Shown piece by piece: positions 55,887 to 64,000 of a stretch of 64,000 nucleotides of DNA; position 1 is the first letter of the stretch; each line of letters opens with the position of its first letter. Position numbers and translations under genes: made by a program. The stretch is taken from NCBI GenBank assembly GCA_011032825.1, contig JAADJZ010000038.1, positions 248,001 through 312,000 on the forward strand, written 5' to 3'. The DNA comes from Massariosphaeria phaeospora (lineage: Eukaryota > Ascomycota > Dothideomycetes > Pleosporales). Under the pieces are notes generated by a model that was given only the letters and a program-made list of their open reading frames with translations, had not been told where the DNA came from and did no database searches.

Positions 55887-57057
55887 GTTCTCTTGCGTTT
55901 CACACTACGGCGAACACAGATGCCTGAGGTCGCTCGTGGAGAGATCGAGATCGATCTCGGAAAGCCGTGCGATATCAGCGATTGCTTACCAAGATGTTTC
56001 GGCGCATGTCAGGACTCGCTGTGTCCTCTGAGTTTTTCCATGAGGTCTCCACCTTGTCATCCATGATATCACCACTGGGTTCTTTCCTAGGTACCTCGCA
56101 AGCATGACCAACTCTTCGATGCTGTGGTTTCACAGCGAAGTTGATCAGGGATTTCTCTCGTCAAGTTTCTGGCATGCCCAATGCTCACCTATCTCCACCA
56201 CAGTGTCGGCTTGGATGTGTGCACAGGCGGGTCCGACGTCACGGTAGCGACGGCCGCGCAAACTTTCCCATGGAAAGCTCGGCGCGGGTTCCTGCGTTGT
56301 CGAAAAACGGCCCGTCCATTAACCACCAATCACAACCACTGAAACACCTTTTTTAGTTTCAATCGGGCAACATCGGGCGCTAAAACTTCTAAACGAAACG
56401 TCGCTACACCTGTGTAATCAGCAACGAAGACACCAGTGTTTCGCCACTTCGTGGCTTCACCTTGGCAGTGACATCGTTGGGAGAACAAGCCGCTTCCTTG
56501 CCTAATGCATGGAGCGCGCGCTGGCACAAGTGCTGTTATCCTCGGTAATGTCGAAGGAGAGCGTGCATGAACGGTGCAGATACCTAACCATGTCCACTTT
56601 CCAAGTGTTCCAGAACGCCCAACCCACGGGAGGAAGACCGCGGTACCGTATAATCTAGTGGAGGTCGGATTTGTCGATCGCACCTGATATAGCAACATCT
56701 CTAACAGCTCGGCTACAGATATAATTTTAAAGACGCCTCTTATTTTAACAGGAGGCGCAAACAGGGGCAAATCTGTACTGAATGCTACCTCCTATAGGTG
56801 CGATTGACAAATCCGACCTCCGCCAAATTATACAGTAATAGTTCGAAGCTGCATTGCAGCCTCCTTGGTAGACGCCGGAAACAATGCCCAGCTGAGAGTT
56901 GAGATATAAGACCTGAGGCGGCCTCCAGTTGTTACTCTCACCACCACACCAGGCACTACATTCGTTCCAGTCGCTTTCTACATTCGCTTCATCGCCCTTT
57001 ACATTCATTCTATCACTCTTTTTTGCTTCTACATCAAATCCATTCCTGCCAGTCAGA
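55764..57057. other. 1.3-kb intergenic region upstream of AA9-CBM1 gene
   Basis: It contains duplication segment B (55780-55886) and a 42-bp inverted repeat (56644-56837). No gene is supported. The last 150 bp are CT-rich 5' UTR. Confidence 0.4.
56644..56837. repeat. 42-bp inverted repeat upstream of AA9-CBM1 gene
   Basis: The left arm (56644-56685) and right arm (56796-56837) are reverse complements with five differences, all of them transitions. The arms read AGGTGCGATYGACAAATCCG ... TTATACRGTA, and the spacer is 110 bp. The copy lies ~220 bp before the AA9 start codon. It could be a MITE, a promoter palindrome or a RIP-mutated repeat pair. Confidence 0.75.
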
Positions 57058-58077
57058 ATGAAGTTCTCCGCCTCCGCACTCGTCCTCGGCGCCGTCGCCC
57101 AAGTGGCCTCCGCCCATTACTTCTTCGACACCAACATCGTTGGCGGTGTTGCTCAGTCCCAGTTCAAATACGTCCGCAAGTCGACCCGCGCGGTTGCCTA
57201 CAACCCCATCAAGTTCTCCTCCAACCCCGCCGCCGACATCCGTGATGGATCCCACGCCGATGGCCCCGATATCGTATGCAACCAGGGTGCCTCCAAAGCT
57301 GGTAACACTGCGGTCATGACCGTCAACGCCGGCGAGGAGATCAAGCTCAAGTTGGGTGTCGGAGCCAAGTTCCAGCACCCTGGTCCTGCCCTCGTGTACA
57401 TGTCCAAGGCCCCCACTGGAGACGTAAAGTCCTACGACGGATCTGGCGACTGGTTCAAGATCTTCCAGGAGGGTGTCTGCGGCAACGGCGACTTCACCTC
57501 AACTGCATGGTGCACCTACAACCGTGACACTGTTGCCGCCAAGATTCCCAAGGACACTCCCAACGGCGAGTACCTTGTGCGTGTCGAGCACATCGGTGTT
57601 CACCGTTCCCACGTCAACCAGCCTGAGCACTACGTCTCGTGCTTGCAGGTCAAGGTTCAGGGAGGCGGCAGCGGTACTCCTGGCCCCATGGTCAAATTCC
57701 CCGGCGCGTACAAGGCCACCGACCCTTACGCCAACTTCAGCGTCTACAACGGCAAGAAGGACTTCCCATTCCCTGGACCTGCTGTCTGGAGCGCTGGAGC
57801 CGGCGGTGCCAGCAGCCCTGCGCCTACCACTCCTGCTAAGGAATCTGCCACAACCCCCGCTCCCGTTGCTCAGCCCACCACGATGATCACCAAAGTCGCC
57901 GCAGCTGCCACCACGATGATCACCAAAGCCGCCCCAGCCCCCGCTGCCCCCACCAAGGAGGCAGGCTGCGCTGCCCTCTACCAACAGTGTGGCGGACAGG
58001 GCTTCGCTGGTGCTAAGTGCTGCTCCGCAGGCACCTGCAAGGCAGCCAACGCATGGTACTCCCAGTGCGTTAACTAA
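57058..58077 (+). CDS. AA9 lytic polysaccharide monooxygenase with C-terminal CBM1
   Basis: A single exon of 339 aa. The start was chosen at [19 protein letters not shown], a clean signal peptide. An upstream in-frame ATG at 56929 is in the CT-rich leader. Cleavage exposes His20 ([11 protein letters not shown]), the first copper-brace ligand. The second is the His in [15 protein letters not shown]. The [20 protein letters not shown] stretch followed by [11 protein letters not shown] carries the conserved His, Gln and axial Tyr. A linker of Ala/Pro/Thr contains a duplicated TTMITK unit. The C-terminal CBM1 (about 304-339) has six Cys and aromatic residues for cellulose binding ([19 protein letters not shown] ... 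WYSQC). It is a secreted cellulose-oxidising enzyme. Strong codon bias (mostly C-ending) suggests high expression. Confidence 0.95.
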   Translation: MKFSASALVLGAVAQVASAHYFFDTNIVGGVAQSQFKYVRKSTRAVAYNPIKFSSNPAADIRDGSHADGPDIVCNQGASKAGNTAVMTVNAGEEIKLKLGVGAKFQHPGPALVYMSKAPTGDVKSYDGSGDWFKIFQEGVCGNGDFTSTAWCTYNRDTVAAKIPKDTPNGEYLVRVEHIGVHRSHVNQPEHYVSCLQVKVQGGGSGTPGPMVKFPGAYKATDPYANFSVYNGKKDFPFPGPAVWSAGAGGASSPAPTTPAKESATTPAPVAQPTTMITKVAAAATTMITKAAPAPAAPTKEAGCAALYQQCGGQGFAGAKCCSAGTCKAANAWYSQCVN

Positions 58078-58449
58078 GACATGTGCTAAATTTTGGTCGG
58101 AGAGTTGTCGATATTTCTCTTCTTTGTATCTATGATCGGGGCTCCGCCTCTGCACGATTTCGTGATTATCCTGGCATCGTTCTTGAGCAGGATACGTACT
58201 TTACTCTTCTTGTTCTGATGTGGTCTTGGTGCGAGTCTGTATATAGTAGAAACTTAATACAATAGTTTTATTCTCACATGTTTACCTTGCATCGCTTACC
58301 TAGTAAGGATATCTTTGTGCATGTAGCTCCCAGGTTCCAAAGTACCCTTTTGATAATCTTCGCAGTACTACCACGCTACTGACCCGCGCGATCCCATACG
58401 TTCCGAACGACGTTGGTTTTGCTGAGCCCCGCGACTCGCTTGCACGACA
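58078..58449. other. Intergenic region
   Basis: This 372-bp gap holds the 3' UTR of the AA9-CBM1 gene and the promoter of the next ORF. Nothing else is recognised. Confidence 0.3.
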
Positions 58450-58920
58450 ATGCTAGACGCCGCCGCCGAAGCGTACTCTTGCCTAGAGGCCGCGAAGGAA
58501 GTACTCGAGAAGCGACGCGGACCTAGTCACCAAGTGAAGGCAGCAGTGAAGTTTCTGAGAGAGCACTCTCCAGAGGTGGAGGACGCGGATAACCGCGTGT
58601 ACACCGCCCATGGCAACCTTTTCACCTTTCTTTGGAAGCACAGCGAGCTCACTGGCGGTATGCGAGTACCCGGCGAAACAAACGATACACTCCAAGAGCT
58701 GTCCGAACTTATTGTCAACTTTAACGACGCCTGTGCAGTGCTGATGGGCAAGAAAGTAATGCTCGATTCTTACAAGCTACGACGAGTCGACAAACGAGCG
58801 GTCACAGCTTTCTTTCTGTCCATGAAACAGATTCACGACACATGCATGGATGTGAAGCCGTTGAATACCTTTAGAACGAAGCTGAACATCCTAGACGTGA
58901 CTTGGAAGAACGATAACTAG
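58450..58920 (+). CDS. Hypothetical protein, 156 aa
   Basis: An intact frame starts MLDAAAEAYSCLEAAKEVLE. The protein is predicted largely helical, charged and without signal peptide or membrane segment (QVKAAVKFLREHSPEVEDAD, LQELSELIVNFNDACAVLMG, RAVTAFFLSMKQIHDTCMDV). I do not recognise a family. Length, even composition and the lack of low-complexity sequence favour a real gene, but no intron or conserved motif supports it. It lies in the subtelomere just before duplication segment A. Confidence 0.45.
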   Translation: MLDAAAEAYSCLEAAKEVLEKRRGPSHQVKAAVKFLREHSPEVEDADNRVYTAHGNLFTFLWKHSELTGGMRVPGETNDTLQELSELIVNFNDACAVLMGKKVMLDSYKLRRVDKRAVTAFFLSMKQIHDTCMDVKPLNTFRTKLNILDVTWKNDN

Positions 58921-58965
58921 AAAAGCAATGAAAATAAAATATATACAATTAGCGCTAACATTAAC

Positions 58966-59016
58966 GGTGGAGGAAATTATTGAGCGGGCTTGGGGGAGAG
59001 GAGTTCAGAAAAATAG
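58966..59016 (+). repeat. Duplicated segment A (second copy)
   Basis: GTGGAGGAAATTATTGAGCG, then GGCTTGGGG, matches 55709-55740 almost perfectly and then diverges with small indels. It carries the last codons of the NmrA-like protein (VEEIIERAWG) out of context. Confidence 0.75.
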
Positions 59017-59754
59017 AAGTCAGTGTTGTAAGATAATTCCGAACGCTCCCCAATGCTCAACCTACTTTGTTGATTTTATCGGCTATAGAAACCTGGAAAG
59101 CAGTCGGGTGCCTAACATCATGTCTTACTAGCAGTACCTGCGAGAGCGAATACGATTCTGTGCAGCCAATCTAGCTCGTTCTAGTAAGCGTTGAAAACCT
59201 TCTACGTCCTCTGACCTTTGGTCGCGTTACTACTACGCCGTGATTACCGCTGGGGCTTCGATGAGGGGTACCAGGCGGTCGTCAAAGGAAACTGTGCCTT
59301 ATCAGTAGAGCCAGTTATAGCCAGGGTACTACAAGGTAACGATACTATCCCATGATGCTTAGAGCTTTCCGGCTTCACTTGTGTCCAATCCACGCATTTT
59401 ACTAAGAGTGTGACCTTTGCGAACGCGGCTTTACGCGTCATGTATGGCACGACACGCCGCATTGATACGATGTGTATCAATCGGAGCCATGCCGCTCATG
59501 ACCCCAAGTCAGTGACATGGTACCCGAATGAAAGCGAGCTACCTCGAAGCCAGGCTAAGCAGCTGTGCCTCTTTGGCCTAGCTGAGACTAAACATTTGAC
59601 CCAAGGGGTTTTGCTCAAATACAGACGTGATGCCTTATATTTCAAGCGCACAAAACCCCTCTAGCGAGAACAAATCATCAACCTTTTCCAGTCTACCAAC
59701 ATTACTACCGCCACTACTTTCTTCTACTTTCTTCCTTCTGTACATCCAGTCATT

Positions 59755-59931
59755 ATGACTGACAGCGGCGGTGCGATCAAGATTCCCACCGATCAAGAGG
59801 AGGACCAACTGCGAGTGACTGGCGAGCAATCGCAGAAACGTCGAGAGGCGGCTAAGAAAGCCCGTGAGATGAAGGAACTGGCTGAAGCGGCTGGGAAGGA
59901 TTCTCAAGGGCGTAGAAAAGGCGGAAGCTAG
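59755..59931 (+). CDS. Small ORF, 58 aa, Lys/Arg/Glu-rich
   Basis: MTDSGGAIKIPTDQEEDQLR starts the frame, followed by a charged helix (RREAAKKAREMKELAEAAGK) and GGS before the stop. A CT-rich tract (about 59,695-59,750) precedes the ATG, as in fungal 5' UTRs. It may be exon 1 of a longer gene. No family is recognised. Confidence 0.3.
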   Translation: MTDSGGAIKIPTDQEEDQLRVTGEQSQKRREAAKKAREMKELAEAAGKDSQGRRKGGS

Positions 59932-60704
59932 ATCTCTTTGTGCGCGCAAGCTGTCCGCAGGTACGTTTCGCTCGAGCAAAGTCTGTCTGGAGTGTCACTG
60001 CTGATGCGCAGATGTAGGGCCTTGAACACGGGATCAACCACAGAAACATGATGGCCCTGCCCGATCTGCTCTTACAGCGTGTCATGTTTCCTGGAGACTC
60101 CGATCAAGAACAAGGGTCGAAGGACACGTAGATAGCTTGGACTCATGTCCGCCCCCATTTGTATTCCCTAAAGACACTCTTTGATATCAGCAATATATTG
60201 ATCTTGCCGGCCGGCATCGTATTCACTCTCCACGGGAGACATATATTGGTCTTATCAGTGCTTGTTCAACCTACGTTTGCGCGACTTGTAATCCTCATTG
60301 TGGAATACTCTTGCGAGCCATGAAGCTCCGCCAGCAGACTTAGATGGGGTTTCACTTGCCGGTGTTGGTTTCGGCAACAGCATGCGCGAATTGTTAAAGG
60401 CTTATGTGGTGATAGGGAGCTCCCGTTCCAAAGCGATATTAAGGGACCGACGAGCGAGCGATTGGGTATAATCGACGGGGAGGAATGTCCACGAGGCTTC
60501 CGGTGAGGCACAGCACGTCCGGTGAGGCACGAGGCACAGCACCTCGGCGAGCTTATGGTCGTCTTCGCCACATCAAGCGCTTAGGCACCGACGAAGTATT
60601 GACCAGAAGGTACTGTCGTAGTAGAAGAAGCTGGAAACTTGATGGACAAGTGATGCCGGTCGTAGGTAAGGCTTGGTGTAGCGCGGACATTTCGTGTTCG
60701 CCTG

Positions 60705-60801
60705 GCAAGCGCACCATACCCCAATTGGAATAGCTTCGGTGAGGCATCCACACCACATCCCACCACGCCGCACGAGATCCAGACACTCCACACCGCAATA
60801 G
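60705..60801 (+). repeat. Duplicated segment B (second copy)
   Basis: CAAGCGCACCATRCCCCAAT, then TGGAATAGCTTCGGTGAGGC through to CAATAGG, matches 55780-55886. It has a deletion where copy 1 has CAGACCACACCCA, and few substitutions. It ends 52 bp before the APH-like start codon. Confidence 0.8.
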
Positions 60802-60853
60802 GCACTCCTGCTTTCCATACGGACGGTAGAACACCTACACCTCAAGGAAAAAT

Positions 60854-62215
60854 ATGACGTTCTTTGATGAGCTTGCTGAAACCGAAGGCGACGAGGAATT
60901 CAAAGCTTGGTTGTCAAAAATGATCGATGTGAAACAGGAAATCGTTGAATTCGTTGCGAGTCGACGGGAGGGTAATGAAATTGGAGAGTTCGACAGCTAC
61001 CGGAAAGGTTCTTTCAACCTCAGCCTTGTCGTTAGGTTCAGCAATGGTCCGAAAGCTGTAATACGCTTCCCGAAACCAGGACACACCGCGACATGCCTTC
61101 GGGACGAGAAGGTCAGAAACGAGGTCAATTTTATTAGCTGCTTAATGGAGTTAACGACTATTCCGGTACCCCGTGTGGTGAGTTGGGGAACGACTGAAGA
61201 GAGTCCCCAGCTGCTCGGTCCCTTCATGATCATGGATTACATCGATGGAACTTCATTAGCGACCATATTGAAACAGCCAACAGACTCGGAAAAAGACGAA
61301 GTGATCCTCGTCACCGACGTGGATGAAATGGTATTGGACGGCATCTACGAACAGCTTGCGGACTATATGCTGCAACTCGCCCGCCTCGACTTCTCCCTGA
61401 TCGGTGCGATAGCGAAACATAGCTCCACCGATAAGTGGACGGTCGATCAAAGACCGTTGACGTACAACATGAACGAATTGGCGACTGTGGTGTCAAATTA
61501 CCCCACAGAAGGGTTTCCTACCGTCCCTTTCACGTCCGCGAAGACCTATCTCCATGCGCTAGCTGATGAGCATCTTATACATCTTCGAACTCAGCGTAAT
61601 CTTGCCGCGGACCCAGAAGACGCTAGGAAGCGTTTTATTGCACGTCATCGGTTCAAACAGCTTGTCTCACGCTACTGTCCGGATGACACCGACACCGGTC
61701 CTTTCAAGCCTTTCTGTGACGACTTGCAGCCTACGAATATGCTCGTGGATCCAGATACTCTCCGAATTACGGCCGTGCTGGACTTCGAGTTCACCAACTC
61801 TCAGCCATCGCAGTTCGCATATGACCCCCCTTGGTGGCTGCTCCTCCTCGGCCCGGATATGTGGCTTGAGAACCATAGTATGGAAGAATTCACGAACCGT
61901 TACATACCAAGGATGGAACAATTCCTACGAGCTTTGGAACGTGTTGAAGCGACACAAGAGTCGCGTGGCGGTCGCCGAGATAACGTACGTCTCTCTGAGG
62001 AGATGCGAGACTCTTGGGCGACCGGTAGATTCTGGTTCGATTACGGAATCAGGAAGAGTTTCGATGTTGACGCGGTCTACTGGGCAGCGCTTCATCGGGA
62101 GGGGGACGATGATTTTCTTCGCAATGAAATGAAAGAAGAGATGGAGACGTTCGTGGAGATGAAGATGGAGCAGTTGAAAGCTTATGATGCGGAGTGCAGG
62201 GAACGGTTCTCTTGA
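60854..62215 (+). CDS. APH-fold phosphotransferase-like protein
   Basis: A single exon of 453 aa. It has the aminoglycoside-phosphotransferase/choline-kinase-like fold: Gly-rich/beta-strand region SYRKGSFNLSLVVRFSNGPK, Lys/Arg strand AVIRFPKPGH, a Glu-bearing helix (RNEVNFISCLMELTTIPVPR), hinge FMIMDYIDGTSL, catalytic loop FCDDLQPTNMLVD and metal-binding motif VLDFEFTN. In the loop the canonical H-x-D is C-D-D, as in many fungal paralogues, with the catalytic Asp and the Asn (LQPTN) kept. Such genes are greatly expanded in Pezizomycotina, and the substrate is unknown. It is the last intact gene before the telomere repeats, and its promoter overlaps duplicated DNA. Confidence 0.82.
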   Translation: MTFFDELAETEGDEEFKAWLSKMIDVKQEIVEFVASRREGNEIGEFDSYRKGSFNLSLVVRFSNGPKAVIRFPKPGHTATCLRDEKVRNEVNFISCLMELTTIPVPRVVSWGTTEESPQLLGPFMIMDYIDGTSLATILKQPTDSEKDEVILVTDVDEMVLDGIYEQLADYMLQLARLDFSLIGAIAKHSSTDKWTVDQRPLTYNMNELATVVSNYPTEGFPTVPFTSAKTYLHALADEHLIHLRTQRNLAADPEDARKRFIARHRFKQLVSRYCPDDTDTGPFKPFCDDLQPTNMLVDPDTLRITAVLDFEFTNSQPSQFAYDPPWWLLLLGPDMWLENHSMEEFTNRYIPRMEQFLRALERVEATQESRGGRRDNVRLSEEMRDSWATGRFWFDYGIRKSFDVDAVYWAALHREGDDDFLRNEMKEEMETFVEMKMEQLKAYDAECRERFS

Positions 62216-62345
62216 TTTGAAGTACTGTATGGTGACTGTCGTAGAGCTGGTTCTCCCACAGGTGCACTATGCACTGTGGTTTCGTTCAACCAACACACGC
62301 ACTCGCGACCACATTGTTGATGCTACATCGTCCGCAGCACCTGTA

Positions 62346-62399
62346 ACATGCGACGATTCCGCGACATGCAACAATTCCGCGGCATGCGATAACTCTGCG
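62346..62399. repeat. Three 18-bp tandem repeats
   Basis: The units are ACATGCGACGATTCCGCG (62346-62363), ACATGCAACAATTCCGCG (62364-62381) and GCATGCGATAACTCTGCG (62382-62399). They end 32 bp before the telomere tract. The unit is long enough to be a subtelomeric repeat type. Confidence 0.75.
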
Positions 62400-62431
62400 G
62401 CAGAGCGTCTAGTGCCCAGAGTTGTCAATTT

Positions 62432-62532
62432 GGGTTAGGGTTAGGGTTAGGGTTAGGGTTAGGGTTAGGGTTAGGGTTAGGGTTAGGGTTAGGGTTAGGG
62501 TTAGGGTTAGGGTTAGGGTTAGGGTTAGGGTT
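62432..62532 (+). repeat. Interstitial telomeric repeat tract (TTAGGG)~17
   Basis: There are 101 bp of perfect TTAGGG units on the + strand, the G-rich strand running toward increasing coordinates. This is what the right end of a chromosome would carry. The sequence nevertheless continues for another 1.5 kb. The array has no mutations, so it is either young, a real former chromosome end, or an assembly junction. Frames called across it on either strand are artefacts. Confidence 0.97.
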
Positions 62533-62613
62533 GTATGTAAAGTAAAATGATTCGATTGGATTTGGTCTTTCTGCAAAGAAGAGTCGTCGAAATGCCTTGG
62601 TTCGCAAGACACC

Positions 62614-62652
62614 TTTCGTTTCTTGTTGTATCTACAGAAAGAAACTCATCAG
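62614..62652 (-). ncRNA. Candidate hammerhead-ribozyme core
   Basis: On the minus strand CTGATGA (62652-62646) is followed by GTTTCTT, a 14-nt loop, AAGAAAC (a perfect 7-bp stem II) and GAAA (62617-62614), the conserved core order of hammerhead ribozymes. Directly 5' is ATTC. Downstream, ATC-GAAT (62556-62550) could supply the cleavage triplet and a 4-bp stem I, but stem III is not convincing. Penelope-like elements are known to carry hammerhead motifs, which makes the location meaningful. It is unproven. Confidence 0.4.
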
Positions 62653-62874
62653 GAATGAGGGGAGAGCTGTTTATATACATTGGAATCGGGGGGAAGTTCC
62701 TCCGAGTTGTCCACTTGCTGCGCCGCCGGAAGTTTGGGCTTCCGGCTGCTGCCTAGCCTTTGCAGGGGCCAAGTGCGAGTGGAGGAGCCAAGACGATGCA
62801 GGACGTTGTGCTGTAGAACGGGCAGCCCTGAAAGTCTGTCAGTAATTGGTGGGTACTAGGGTCACTTAAGGTTC

Positions 62875-62886
62875 GGGTTAGGGTTA
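62875..62886 (+). repeat. Second short telomeric tract (two GGGTTA units)
   Basis: GGGTTAGGGTTA lies ~340 bp beyond the main tract in the same orientation, preceded by a degenerate GGTTC unit. Two units can occur by chance, but the position and orientation fit a second chromosome-end junction between stacked element copies. Confidence 0.4.
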
Positions 62887-63388
62887 GCGCCTTGGCGCCA
62901 GGCCCTTACCCAAATCTTCTGTTTCCAGAAACCGCAATGGTCGACCCAGATCGAAACAATACCTTCATATCACTAACAGACTTTTCCCACAAGCTAGCAG
63001 CCTTCTTTTGAAACAAGTTGTTCTCACGCGTAGTTGTCCGCTGCGCGAGTGTTTCCCTAGATTTCCAAGCGTCCGCGCCGTTGCCAGCACTTTCATTCGT
63101 CCATCCAAGTACTTCACAAGCGCAGCGGTCGTTCCGCCGTTTCCCAGGGTCCTTGAATCGCAAAGGCGACGCCACTCCGCGACGCCCTCCCCCCAGGGGG
63201 AGTATCATACCCGAAGGAGCATGCGGAGCAGTGAAACTAGCAAGGGCAGCGACAGGTCTTACAGGTCTTACATCTCAAACTTAACTCGACCTTCGCGACG
63301 CACTTTCCCTAGGGGAAGCGCATGCAAAGGAGGAGAAAGGGACGAGAATGCCATGCGCTGAAGCTGCAACCTGGATAACTAAACAGGC

Positions 63389-64000
63389 TCAGAGCGGAGA
63401 GTAGGATAATCCGGTATCCAGGGAAGACACATTTACCGACAGCTCCTCAATGTCGGTCTCTTCGATTTCCTTGTAAAGGATGCTTCGATTTACCGCCCGA
63501 ACGAGATCCCACATGGATCTAGTCCGTTTTTTGGCAACGATACACTGCGGTGGGTACGGTAGGTCCGAGGGTCCAGCTCGAACCCATTCCGATCGCATGT
63601 CGTTCCAGATGGCGGAGGAAGAGACCTGGTCCCACACAGGGTTATATTTAGAGACGGCAATGATTGCATCACGTGCGACCCTAGTTTCCAGCCCGGAACT
63701 AGGGAAGTACGATCGCCATTGGACCTGTCGTCCCCAGGAGTGTAACACCTGTTTTGGCCAGCCGCGCGCTCGGAGCCTCGACATAAATGTCGCCTTCCAT
63801 GTCAGAAAGTATATCTCCTTGTAGCATATTGCGCGGATCCGGCAGAGCTCGCCTTTGACCAGCCCTTTCTTGACCGAGAAAGGGTGGAAGCTTGCCCATG
63901 GGAGGTATTGATGGTGGTTTAGCACCTTGTTGAAGGGTGCGAAACACACCGCCGCCGACTCAGGGTGCGTGTGGAAGCGTACGTCGAGGAACGAGAGTTC
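63389..64000 (-). CDS. Penelope-like retroelement reverse transcriptase, C-terminal part (endonuclease-deficient type)
   Basis: A minus-strand frame enters at the window edge and runs 203 codons to a stop at 63389. It begins ELSFLDVRFHTHPES, the FLD-x-x motif that closes the RT domain. It then has the block LNHHQYLPWASFHPFSVKKG followed by GLVKGELCRIRAIC and LRARGWPKQVL. This order (YLP-x2-S-x-HP ... KG-x2-KGEL-x-R ... RARGYP) is characteristic of Penelope-like RTs of the Athena/Coprina kind. After it I see no GIY-YIG endonuclease domain, only ~110 residues of unassigned sequence. The RT catalytic YxDD region would lie to the right, outside the window. The element's 3' end points toward the telomere tract at 62,532. 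The frame is open, so recent activity is possible. Without a database search this rests on motif memory. Confidence 0.65.
   Translation of the reverse strand, partial: ELSFLDVRFHTHPESAAVCFAPFNKVLNHHQYLPWASFHPFSVKKGLVKGELCRIRAICYKEIYFLTWKATFMSRLRARGWPKQVLHSWGRQVQWRSYFPSSGLETRVARDAIIAVSKYNPVWDQVSSSAIWNDMRSEWVRAGPSDLPYPPQCIVAKKRTRSMWDLVRAVNRSILYKEIEETDIEELSVNVSSLDTGLSYSPL

Larger units (their letters stand above)
58921..60853. other. 1.9-kb subtelomeric region with duplicated segments
   Basis: It contains copies of segments A (58966-59016) and B (60705-60801) of the NmrA-like locus, with ~1.7 kb of other DNA between them. That DNA holds a small ORF (59755-59931) and a frame at 59410-59664 that weakly recalls a HET-domain block (ALRVMYGTTRRIDTMCINRS). 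The 5' flank of the APH-like gene is therefore partly derived from the NmrA-gene 3' flank. Confidence 0.5.

Noticed and set aside
59410..59664. Possible HET-domain remnant (ALRVMYGTTRRIDTMCINRS)
   Set aside because: It recalls the R-x-WID-x-x-CINQ block, but Trp and Gln are lost and no YVWG motif is found upstream. Too weak for a feature.
62184..62438. Plus-strand frame with TCDDSATCNNSAAC repeats
   Set aside because: It arises from the 18-bp tandem repeats and the start of the telomere tract. It overlaps the end of the APH-like gene in another frame.
62409..62612. Minus-strand frame encoding Pro-Asn / Leu-Thr repeats
   Set aside because: It is the telomere tract read as codons. There is no initiation context and no non-repeat conserved part.
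1..64000. CRISPR arrays, operons, bacterial ribosome-binding sites, rRNA genes
   Set aside because: None seen. The sequence is a eukaryotic nuclear segment with spliceosomal introns and telomere repeats.

Overview
The window is nuclear DNA of a filamentous ascomycete (Pezizomycotina, probably Dothideomycetes). The evidence is short spliceosomal introns (mostly 47-60 bp, with CTAAC/CTAAT branch sites), Zn2Cys6 and DUF3425-type bZIP regulators, RTA1, AA9 and haem-thiolate peroxidase genes, and TTAGGG telomere repeats. Most genes are split, so gene models were built by joining reading frames at plausible GT-AG (once GC-AG) junctions that restore family motifs. All exon borders are predictions.

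Layout. Positions 1-19,100 are a conserved housekeeping block: a 2H-phosphodiesterase (cut by the edge), poly(A) polymerase, an RBR-like zinc protein, the DEAD-box helicase Drs1, PI synthase, a histidine acid phosphatase with two micro-exons, a small membrane protein, a bZIP/DUF3425 regulator and a mitochondrial PPR protein. Positions 19,100-28,100 are accessory and repeat-marked: an RTA1 transporter-like protein, a broken hAT transposase, a secreted haem-thiolate peroxidase, a Zn2Cys6 regulator, and related terminal-repeat-like sequences at 19.4, 23.5 and 25.7 kb. Positions 28,100-53,900 return to core genes: bZIP factor, amidase, AA9 LPMO, Hsp70/HSPA12-like ATPase, TAF4, Ysh1/CPSF73, a fungal-specific Gly-rich protein and long-form tRNase Z. 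Decayed dispersed repeats lie in the intergenic gaps.

Positions 54,600-64,000 are subtelomeric: an NmrA-like reductase, an AA9 LPMO with CBM1, small unknown ORFs, an APH-fold kinase-like gene, segmental duplications, and a 101-bp TTAGGG tract at 62,432-62,532. Beyond the tract the + strand continues into the antisense of a reverse-transcriptase ORF whose conserved C-terminal motifs look like a Penelope-like element of the endonuclease-deficient, telomere-associated type (Athena/Coprina). Its 3' end faces the telomere repeats. That is the polarity expected if the element was reverse-transcribed directly onto an exposed G-rich chromosome end. A hammerhead-ribozyme-like core lies in its 3' region. 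This is the most interesting part of the window.

Functional themes: mRNA 3'-end formation (poly(A) polymerase and Ysh1), TFIID, tRNA 3' processing, ribosome biogenesis, plant-polymer oxidation (two AA9 enzymes and a peroxygenase-type enzyme), and chromosome-end biology.
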